Assembly (NCBI RefSeq): GCF_021166475.1 | Contig: NZ_JAJOYS010000001.1 | Coordinates: forward strand, 310,001-374,000 | From: Pelagibacterium xiamenense | GTDB taxonomy: Bacteria > Pseudomonadota > Alphaproteobacteria > Rhizobiales > Devosiaceae | Reading direction: 5' to 3' | Length of the DNA: 64,000 nt | Shown: positions 57,683 to 64,000 of the stretch, piece by piece | Position numbering within the stretch: position 1 is the stretch's first letter | Layout of the letters: every line of letters starts with the position of its first letter | The notes under the pieces: model-generated | Seen by the model: only the letters and a program-made list of their open reading frames with translations | Databases searched by the model: none | Told to the model about the DNA's origin: nothing | Translations under genes and position numbers: made by a program

Positions 57683-58234
57683 GCAGCTCCTAGCGCGGCC
57701 AATGGGGCGGCCAACGTCGCTTTCGCCGTCATGCGTGTTGCGGTTGCCCTGTCTTCACGCACGTTGGGCCTTATTGGATGCAATCGGCTCCGGCACTCGA
57801 TCGCTTGGGCCACATCAATTGAAGCACGCTCCATAGCAGCTGGGGTCGTTCTCGATGAAAAGGGGCGCGCCGCGACAAGGCCGCCCAGAGTTGACCGGAA
57901 GCTGCGAGCAAGTCGTACCGGCAAAAATTCGCCCCGCGTGCCAGATCATAAGAGACACTCCATCCATTGCCCGGTGCCCGAACGCCCGTCGCCTGTGCTC
58001 AACAGCGTATGGCGGTTTCCTGTTAGCGGTATGGAGCTGGCGAGAAAACTATGGCAAAATGGTTGAATTTTAGGCATGGGTACGTCGGTTTATCGATAGC
58101 GTTCAACGCAAAAGTTATGTCTTTGGGCAGTTTACGATTGGGCTTTCGATGGGTCGGGCTGGTAGCTATTGACCCACAGGAGGCCGGGCGAGCGAAGAGA
58201 CCTTTGGCGCTCCAACATGTGAATGGAAGGCAGC
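57683..58234. other. Non-coding stretch before the second double-HTH regulator
   Basis: 552 bp with no convincing gene. Short frames on both strands have Arg/Pro-rich or unrecognisable products and no ribosome-binding sites. The last 150 bp become AT-richer and likely carry the regulator's promoter. Confidence 0.5.
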
Positions 58235-59494
58235 ATGGCTCAGTTCGCGGAAATCCCGAACCTGCGGCACTTGCGTATGTTGCAGGTTATCGGCAAGACA
58301 GGCGGCGTCAGTTGCGCATCGCGTGAGCTGAGCACTTCGCAGCCGGCCGTCACTCAAGCTGTGGCAAATCTTGAGGCCGAAATCGGCTGTCCGATCTTCG
58401 AGCGCTGCGCCACGGGCACTTATCCAACGGTTCTGGGCCGCAGGTATCTGCTTCGCATCGACCGCTTTTTCGACATTCTTGACACAGCACTGGCGCAGGC
58501 GCTCCCGCCAGGCAATCAGCGGCAGGGTCGGGGCAGCCCGAGGGCTGACTGGTTGATTACCAACACCCAGCTTCGGTCGCTCATCGTGACGTGCGAACAG
58601 GGCAGGGTGAATGAGTTTGCCACTGCCATTGGCTTGTCTCCTGCTTCCTTGTTCCGCTCCGCCCGGACCTTGGAGCGCGCTCTTGGAAGGCCATTGTTCG
58701 AGCGGACCGCGCGGGGACTGCTGCCGACCAAGCTTGGCGAAACCCTGGCGCGAGAATTCCGCCGTGCCGTGCGAGAGATTGAGATGGCCAACGGCGAGGT
58801 GTTGCTGGCCAATGGCAATGAAAGCCTCGAGATCACCGTTGGGGCCCTACCCATGGCGGGCTCACATGATCTGGCCAGGGCGACCCGTGATTTTCTGGCC
58901 CTTTATCCCTCGGCAAAGGTGCGCCTTGTGACGGGCGAGTACCACAAACTGGTTGCGGATCTCTCCAGTAGCAGGATCGACATGATCTACGGGATCCTGC
59001 GCAAACCCGAATGGGCAGAAGACCTCAGTGAAGAGCTGCTTTTCTATGACAGCTATTGCTTGGTGGTCCGGGCCGGACACCCTTTGACCCGGGTTAAAGA
59101 GGTCACGCCGGCCGACCTTGTCGATTGTGACTGGGTTGTGCCGCAGCTCAATACCCCGCGACGCAACCGTATCGAAAAGATATTCGATGCGCTTGGTCGC
59201 AAACCGCGGTTTCCCTTGGAAACGCCATCACTGGCCGTGATCCGGGCCTTTCTACTGGACTTTGATACAATCACCTTGATGACCCGCTCCGAGGTCCAGG
59301 GTGATCTGGACCGCGGCATTCTTGTCAGTTTACCCACTCGTTTCCTTGGAACAAAACTGCGCAAAGGCTTGACCACGCGGAGTGACTGGTTGCCCACAGA
59401 AGCCCACGAAGCGTTCTTGAACTGCCTGCGCAGTGTGGCGTCCGAGCTGGATTACGATCGCGCCGTAAAGCCGGAGATGATGCTGGTGTCTTAA
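58235..59494 (+). CDS. LysR-type regulator with two N-terminal HTH domains, copy 2
   Basis: 419-residue paralogue-like partner of the regulator at 53954. The first HTH is at about residues 8-68 (HLRMLQVIGKTGGVSCASRE, IGCPIFERCATG), the second at about 112-170 (QLRSLIVTCEQGRVNEFATA, LGRPLFERTARG), then an effector domain. Both end in similar MTRSE-containing segments near the C terminus. The start at 58235 has GGAAGG 4 bases before it; ATG 58223 is upstream in frame. It is convergent with the aldolase gene across a shared terminator and probably controls the 59.7-64 kb genes. Confidence 0.85.
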   Translation: MAQFAEIPNLRHLRMLQVIGKTGGVSCASRELSTSQPAVTQAVANLEAEIGCPIFERCATGTYPTVLGRRYLLRIDRFFDILDTALAQALPPGNQRQGRGSPRADWLITNTQLRSLIVTCEQGRVNEFATAIGLSPASLFRSARTLERALGRPLFERTARGLLPTKLGETLAREFRRAVREIEMANGEVLLANGNESLEITVGALPMAGSHDLARATRDFLALYPSAKVRLVTGEYHKLVADLSSSRIDMIYGILRKPEWAEDLSEELLFYDSYCLVVRAGHPLTRVKEVTPADLVDCDWVVPQLNTPRRNRIEKIFDALGRKPRFPLETPSLAVIRAFLLDFDTITLMTRSEVQGDLDRGILVSLPTRFLGTKLRKGLTTRSDWLPTEAHEAFLNCLRSVASELDYDRAVKPEMMLVS

Positions 59495-59587
59495 TGTCTT
59501 TTTGGGTGGGTGCACTGGGCGTTGCCAAGTGCGCCGCCAAGACAGGCGTACTCCAAGATTGACGGATGGGTTGGCAATCAAGCAGCA

Positions 59588-59621
59588 AAAACGCGACGCC
59601 TTTATAGTGGCGTCGCGTTTT
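59588..59621. terminator. Bidirectional terminator between lysR copy 2 and the aldolase gene
   Basis: 13-bp perfect stem AAAACGCGACGCC / GGCGTCGCGTTTT with an 8-nt loop; each strand ends in a T-run, so both convergent genes can stop here. Confidence 0.88.
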
Positions 59622-59684
59622 GCATTGGTATGAGCACTTTTCCCAACAGACTTGCCAGAATGTGCCTATCGGTCTTGCTCGAAA

Positions 59685-60536
59685 CTAGAGAAGGGCCTTT
59701 GCCTTTTCCAGGGTCTCGTAGCTGCGTGAGGGCTGGGTAAACAAGATGTCAAAGCCCTGCTCGACAACCTCAGAAACATTGGCAGCGGTCACGTGGGGGT
59801 GGGCGATGCGCACGCCGGCAGATTTTGCCTTGGCCAGGATTTCGGATTTGGCAGCGACGACGGCGGGATGCTCGTACTGGCGAGGGTAACCCAGATTCTG
59901 GCTGAGATCGCCTTCGCCAATCATGATTGCGCCAACGCCGGGTACGCTCAGGATGTCATCAAGGTTCTCCATTGCCTCGACGCTTTCGATCATCAAGACA
60001 ACCATGATCTCACCGTGGGGGACGAGGGGCCACACATCGGCGCGCTCATAATATTCCTGCACTGTCAGACCCCAATATCGCGCAGCGGCGTTGGGAGCAT
60101 CGCCTCGCAAGCCCTTGGGCTCGAAATTGGGGGCGTCCTTGGGGCGGGCATAGCGGCAGGCTGCGACGGCATTGCGGGCCTGCTCAGCGGTGGCGATGTG
60201 GGGGAACACCACGCCATAAACGCCCTGGTCAAGCACCTGCTTGGCCATCCAGGTGTTCATCTCTGCCCCATTGGCCGGGACCCGAACAAACGGCGTCACT
60301 GGCGGTTGGAGCGATCCCGATTCCACAATCCGCCGCCGGTTCATCAGGTGCTGGAGCGCATCCTTGAGCTCGGAGGCCGAATAGGGAGTGTGCTCCATCT
60401 CAAACAACACGCCTGTCAAAGGGGAAAGGCCGAACTGTGTGGCCTCCTCCCGATCAGCCCTGGCAAAGGCCATAGTGGCTTTTGTACCGGCTTCGAGCGC
60501 TGCAATAATGCCGTTCAAGCGTCCGATATTGTTCAT
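59685..60536 (-). CDS. HpcH/HpaI family aldolase
   Basis: 283-residue class II (metal-dependent) aldolase that typically cleaves 4-hydroxy-2-oxo acids to pyruvate plus an aldehyde. Seen: VRVPANGAEMNTWMAKQVLDQGVYGVVFPH (metal/substrate loop, split across residues 83-112), VVLMIESVEAMENLDDIL with the Glu, and IGEGDLSQNLG with the Asp ligand. AAGGAG lies 6 bases before the ATG. It is 20 bp downstream of the decarboxylase-like gene, same operon. HpcH is the last enzyme of homoprotocatechuate degradation, which matches the dioxygenase type found nearby; the actual substrate is unknown. Confidence 0.85.
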   Translation of the reverse strand: MNNIGRLNGIIAALEAGTKATMAFARADREEATQFGLSPLTGVLFEMEHTPYSASELKDALQHLMNRRRIVESGSLQPPVTPFVRVPANGAEMNTWMAKQVLDQGVYGVVFPHIATAEQARNAVAACRYARPKDAPNFEPKGLRGDAPNAAARYWGLTVQEYYERADVWPLVPHGEIMVVLMIESVEAMENLDDILSVPGVGAIMIGEGDLSQNLGYPRQYEHPAVVAAKSEILAKAKSAGVRIAHPHVTAANVSEVVEQGFDILFTQPSRSYETLEKAKALL

Positions 60537-60556
60537 TTCGTTCTCCTTTGCCGGCC

Positions 60557-61531
60557 CTACAGGGGCAGGAACATTTCCTCAGCGGTATAGAGCTTGGGGA
60601 TCAGTCCCTGTTGGTGGCCATAGCGGATGAGGGCCTCGATGGATGCACGGTTTGCTTCCAATCCGTAGGGTATGGGGTCCCCGCCCACGATCTTTCTGTG
60701 CCTGAGATCCTTTTCCGCCTGCTTGCCGGTCGCAGTACCGTTCTCTAGCGCGGCGAGGTAGGGTGCTTTTGCCTCCACGAATGCAGCGTAGAGGGTTTCG
60801 GCCAGGTCGGGATGCTCGGCCAAAACGCTTTGCTTTATCGCGAGGGTGCCGTGGATGGGATAGACCCCGTTCTCAGCATAGACGTCTGCATTGCGCTGGG
60901 CAGGGTTATCAAAAAGCTCGGTCAGGTTCTCGGGCAAAGAGGGACCGGCCTGGTTCCAGCCTTCGCCCGGCTTGCCAGCTCTGCCGATACCTGCATCACC
61001 GGTGCAGGCTGCATCAAGCTGGCCGTTGGCCATCATTTCGACCAGTGAAGATCCCTCCGGGACCTGCCGCACATTGTGCGGCAACTGCAGCTGCTCGACA
61101 TGTTCTTCGTCATCGACCCACCAGGTCACCCTGTCGATGTCCACGCCATAGGTGTTCTGCAAAAGACCCCGCTTCCAGACGCCTGTGGTCACGGAATAGG
61201 CGCGGACGCCGAAGTTTTTGCCTTCCAGGTCCTTTGGCTTTTCGATCCCGGCTTCGGGACGGACAACGAGGCCGTCATGGTGGAACCGGCGGACGAAGAA
61301 CAGCGGCAAGGCGATGATGGGCACGCCATAGGCTCTTGCGATGATGTAGGTCGTCGGCGCGATCTCACAAATGTCGAAAGCCAGATCCCGAACCATGCGC
61401 CGAAATGCGGCGATATGGGGTTTGACCTCTTCAAACTCCAGATTGACGCCGGGGACGGAGACCTTCCCGGACTTGAGTGCTTCGGTGAAAGGATAAGTGC
61501 GCAAGGCAACCTTGAGCGTGGGATCAGGCAT
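60557..61531 (-). CDS. 4,5-dihydroxyphthalate decarboxylase-like / NMT1-like periplasmic-binding-fold protein
   Basis: 324-residue cytosolic protein (no signal peptide) with the type 2 binding-protein fold. The N terminus LKVALRTYPFTEALKSG, then FRRMVRDLAFDICEIAPTTY and EGKNFGVRAYSVTTGVWKRGLLQ follow the layout of Pseudomonas 4,5-dihydroxyphthalate decarboxylase (Pht5). That enzyme and ABC-type substrate-binding proteins share this fold, so a decarboxylase role is suggested by the missing signal peptide and the context, not proven. The start at 61531 has AAAGGTG upstream. First gene of a two-gene operon with the aldolase; divergent from the LigJ-like gene. Confidence 0.7.
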   Translation of the reverse strand: MPDPTLKVALRTYPFTEALKSGKVSVPGVNLEFEEVKPHIAAFRRMVRDLAFDICEIAPTTYIIARAYGVPIIALPLFFVRRFHHDGLVVRPEAGIEKPKDLEGKNFGVRAYSVTTGVWKRGLLQNTYGVDIDRVTWWVDDEEHVEQLQLPHNVRQVPEGSSLVEMMANGQLDAACTGDAGIGRAGKPGEGWNQAGPSLPENLTELFDNPAQRNADVYAENGVYPIHGTLAIKQSVLAEHPDLAETLYAAFVEAKAPYLAALENGTATGKQAEKDLRHRKIVGGDPIPYGLEANRASIEALIRYGHQQGLIPKLYTAEEMFLPL

Positions 61532-61592
61532 AGTGGCACCTTTCGTCTGAATGATGGCACAGCTTCTAGCCCAGCGGCAGCGCCGGGGCTTA

Positions 61593-61611
61593 ATAGGAGT
61601 TTGCACCCTAT
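61593..61611. promoter_or_regulatory. Inverted repeat in the divergent decarboxylase-like/LigJ-like promoter region
   Basis: ATAGG - N9 - CCTAT, a 19-bp interrupted dyad in the 228-bp divergent gap. Size and position suit a LysR-type binding site for one of the two double-HTH regulators, but no repeat of it was found elsewhere by eye. Confidence 0.3.
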
Positions 61612-61759
61612 CCATAAGATTGCGCCCCTCGAGCCCCAGGCAGGGAATGTTTCGAATGCAACAGGTACGATTTCCAATTGGACCGTTGCGAGGGCTGCGG
61701 GCTACCGCTGAGGGCGAAAGGGCCGTGAGCCCTGCGATTTATTGGGAGGCGCCAGCGCC

Positions 61760-62782
61760 ATGATTATCGATTGCCATGGGCATTTCACCACCGTTCCCGC
61801 CTACTTCCGTGACTATCGGAAGGCGCAAATTGAAGATTATGCCCAAGGCAAGACCTCGGGTTTCTCCGATGCGCCACAAATCTCGGACGACGAGTTGCGC
61901 GAGGGCTTGGAGGCCAACCAGATCCGCCTGCAAAAGGAACGCGGCATCGACATGACGCTGTTCTCACCCATTGCGGGCCTTATGGGTCACCACCACGGCA
62001 ATGAGGCGATGAGCCAACACTGGTCGCGGACCTGCAACAACCTTATCGCCCGGGTGGCCAAACTGTACCCCGAGCGCTTCGCCCCGGTCTGTCAATTGCC
62101 CCAGAGCCCTGGCGCCAACCCGGCGGGGTGTATCGAAGAACTGGAGCGTTGTGCGGAGCTTGGTTTTGTGGCCTGTAACCTCAATCCCGATCCCTCCGAC
62201 GGGCACTGGACCGATCCCCCGATGACCGACGAGTGGTGGTATCCGCTCTATGAGAAATTGGTGGAGCTGGACATGCCGGCGATGATCCACGTCTCGGGCT
62301 CTTGCAACCCCAATTTCCACGGTACGGGTGCTCACTATATCAACGGCGACACGACGGTATTTATGCAGTTGTTGTTGTCGGATCTGTTCAAGACCTTCCC
62401 GAGTTTGCGTCTGGTCATCCCCCATGGGGGCGGCGCGGTGCCTTATCACTGGGGCCGCTACCGCGGGCTTGCTCAAGATCTCGGCCGCCCGCCGCTTGCC
62501 GAGGCGCTGATGGACAATGTCTATTTTGACACCTGCGTCTACCATCAGCCGGGCATCAACCTGTTGACCGAGGTAATCCCGGTCAAAAATGTCCTTTTCG
62601 GTTCCGAGATGGTTGGTGCCGTGCGGTCCATCGATCCGGAAACGGGCCAGGCCTTTGACGACACCAAGCGCTACATTGAGGCGTTGGGGCTCTCCCCCGA
62701 AGACCAGCATGCCCTGTTTGAGGGCAATGTCCGCAAAGTCTATCCTCGTCTTGACGCGCTGCTCAAGGACATGGGCAAATGA
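61760..62782 (+). CDS. LigJ-like 4-oxalomesaconate hydratase family amidohydrolase
   Basis: 340-residue TIM-barrel enzyme. IIDCHGHF at the N terminus gives the HxH metal pair, IHVSGSCNPNFHGTG contains the mid-barrel His, VIPHGGGAVPYHWGRY the next His, and LFGSEMVGAV ends with Glu where most amidohydrolases have Asp; SHGGGAIPYQ and LFGSE are features of Sphingobium LigJ, which hydrates 4-oxalomesaconate in the protocatechuate 4,5-cleavage pathway. The start at 61760 follows GGGAGG. Coupled to the next gene by a 4-bp overlap (ATGA). Confidence 0.8.
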   Translation: MIIDCHGHFTTVPAYFRDYRKAQIEDYAQGKTSGFSDAPQISDDELREGLEANQIRLQKERGIDMTLFSPIAGLMGHHHGNEAMSQHWSRTCNNLIARVAKLYPERFAPVCQLPQSPGANPAGCIEELERCAELGFVACNLNPDPSDGHWTDPPMTDEWWYPLYEKLVELDMPAMIHVSGSCNPNFHGTGAHYINGDTTVFMQLLLSDLFKTFPSLRLVIPHGGGAVPYHWGRYRGLAQDLGRPPLAEALMDNVYFDTCVYHQPGINLLTEVIPVKNVLFGSEMVGAVRSIDPETGQAFDDTKRYIEALGLSPEDQHALFEGNVRKVYPRLDALLKDMGK

Positions 62783-64000
62783 CGACCTCTCGCAGTGCGG
62801 CGCGTATTCTCGTCGATCAACTGGTGATCCAGGGGGTGACCCATGTGTTCTGCGTGCCCGGCGAGAGCTTTCTTGCCGTGCTCGACGCACTCCATGACAC
62901 GCCTGAGATTGAACTGGTCACGTGTCGGCATGAAGGTGCCGCGGCAATGATGGCGGAAGCCCATGGCAAGATCACCGGCCGGCCTGGGGTTCTGTTTTGC
63001 TCTCGCGGTCCCGGCGCCACCAACGCATCTTCGGGACTGCACGTGGCGTTCCAGGATAGCACTCCCATGATCATGTTCATTGGCCAGAATCCTCGGCCTG
63101 TGCTGACGCGTGAGGGCTTTCAGGAAATCGACTATCGCCGGACATTTGCCGCCCAGGCCAAGGCGGTACTGCAACTGGACGACGCAGCGCGGACTTCGGA
63201 ATATCTTACGCGGGCGTTCCAACTGGCCCTCTCTGGACGACGGGGGCCCGTCGTCATTCCCATTCCCGAAGATATGCTGGAGGATCGGGCTGAGGTTAAG
63301 GACGGTCGGCGGGCACAGGAGACATTGTGCGGCCCCACGCCAAGCGCTGTCGAGCATGTCCGCGCTGCACTGGAAAGCGCCAAGCGTCCCCTCGTGATGC
63401 TAGGCGGCTCGGGTTGGACCGAGGATGGTGTAAAGCGTTTCCAGGCATTTGCCGAAGCCAGCCATTTGCCGGTAACTGCCAGCTTCCGTCGTCAGGATCT
63501 GCTCGACAACCGCAGCTCGAGCTATGTCGGAGAAATCGGGTTGGGGGTGAACCCAAAGCTCGCTGCACGGGCCCAGGAGGCGGACCTCTTGCTGGTCATT
63601 GGTGCTCGCCTCGGCGAGATTGGCACCAACAGCTACACCATAATGGACAGCCCGTGTCCCGCACAGCGCCTGATCCACGTTTACCCGGGGGCAGACGAGA
63701 TCGGGCATGTCTATCAACCCGAAACGGGCATCGTGAGCAATCCAGCCCAGTTCGTGACCGCCCTCGCCCAGGCTGGCGCGGTCAAGGGTGCGTGGGCGGA
63801 TTGGACTGAAGGCGCGCGCGCCGATTTCGAGGCATGGACGGCCCCGCGGCAGAGCCCGGGCCCCATCCAGATGTGCGAGATCATGCGCTGGATCGACCAG
63901 AACATGCCGGCCGATACGATCTATACCAACGGCGCTGGCAATTTTTCCGTTTGGCTGCATCGCTACCACCGCTACCGCGGGTTCGGCACGCAGGTCGCAC
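62779..64000 (+). CDS. Thiamine-diphosphate-dependent enzyme (acetolactate synthase-like), cut by window end
   Basis: The open frame continues past the window; 407 codons are visible. The N-terminal ThDP-binding module has CVPGESFLAVLDAL and CRHEGAAAMMAEAHGK with the catalytic Glu, plus the segment SRGPGATNASSGLHVAFQD typical of ALS/benzoylformate-decarboxylase relatives. The middle domain runs about residues 190-330 (LGGSGWTEDG, LLVIGARLGEIGTNSY), and the start of the pyrophosphate module is reached (TIYTNGAGNFSVWL). In this context a 2-oxo-acid decarboxylase or carboligase acting on a ring-fission product is more likely than branched-chain synthesis. Confidence 0.82.
   Translation, partial: MTTSRSAARILVDQLVIQGVTHVFCVPGESFLAVLDALHDTPEIELVTCRHEGAAAMMAEAHGKITGRPGVLFCSRGPGATNASSGLHVAFQDSTPMIMFIGQNPRPVLTREGFQEIDYRRTFAAQAKAVLQLDDAARTSEYLTRAFQLALSGRRGPVVIPIPEDMLEDRAEVKDGRRAQETLCGPTPSAVEHVRAALESAKRPLVMLGGSGWTEDGVKRFQAFAEASHLPVTASFRRQDLLDNRSSSYVGEIGLGVNPKLAARAQEADLLLVIGARLGEIGTNSYTIMDSPCPAQRLIHVYPGADEIGHVYQPETGIVSNPAQFVTALAQAGAVKGAWADWTEGARADFEAWTAPRQSPGPIQMCEIMRWIDQNMPADTIYTNGAGNFSVWLHRYHRYRGFGTQVA

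Overview
The window is a GC-rich alphaproteobacterial chromosome segment. The gene order accD-folC-trxA-addA-addB-murU-tsaE-divL-ahcY-HPr-EIIA-hprK-chvG-chvI-pckA, the truncated HPr kinase, the ChvG/ChvI pair and the Tyr-type DivL kinase point to Hyphomicrobiales (Rhizobiales). A Devosiaceae-like member is my best guess, but that is inference only. I see no rRNA, CRISPR array, transposase or integrase.

1-21 kb is a conserved housekeeping and cell-cycle block: fatty-acid and folate synthesis, AddAB recombinational repair, peptidoglycan recycling, tRNA t6A modification, DivL, S-adenosylhomocysteine turnover, and the regulatory PTS/ChvG-ChvI/PckA block. ahcY has a clear promoter and a perfect operator-like inverted repeat. 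21-29.7 kb holds small independent units: a TetR-controlled peroxiredoxin/NTF2-like pair with a near-perfect operator, a SleB-type cell-wall hydrolase preceded by two perfect CtrA boxes, two transporters, a HAD hydrolase and an MscS channel.

29.65-31.5 kb is an AT-rich islet wedged between a DUF1810 gene that lacks its start and the end of polA. It carries an AvcD-type antiphage dCTP/dCMP deaminase and, divergently, a 57-codon ORF with a strong ribosome-binding site. Two adjacent palindromes lie in the 79 bp between them. 31.5-48.5 kb returns to core-like sequence: polA, a receiver-like protein without phospho-acceptor Asp, a CAP-domain lipoprotein, TamA/TamB, a lytic transglycosylase, RluA, UxuA, two tandem PilZ paralogues facing an HD-GYP protein (a c-di-GMP group), and tRNA-Arg(CCG).

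48.7-64 kb is a catabolic region. It has an MFS exporter, a tripartite tricarboxylate transporter whose TctA and TctB subunits are fused, two LysR-type regulators that each carry two N-terminal helix-turn-helix domains, a LigI-like amidohydrolase, a homoprotocatechuate-2,3-dioxygenase-type extradiol dioxygenase, an HpcH-type aldolase, a protein resembling 4,5-dihydroxyphthalate decarboxylase, a LigJ-like hydratase and a thiamine-diphosphate enzyme cut by the window end. Together they look like an unassigned aromatic-acid uptake, ring-cleavage and aldol-cleavage pathway, the most interesting candidate for undescribed biochemistry along with the AvcD islet.
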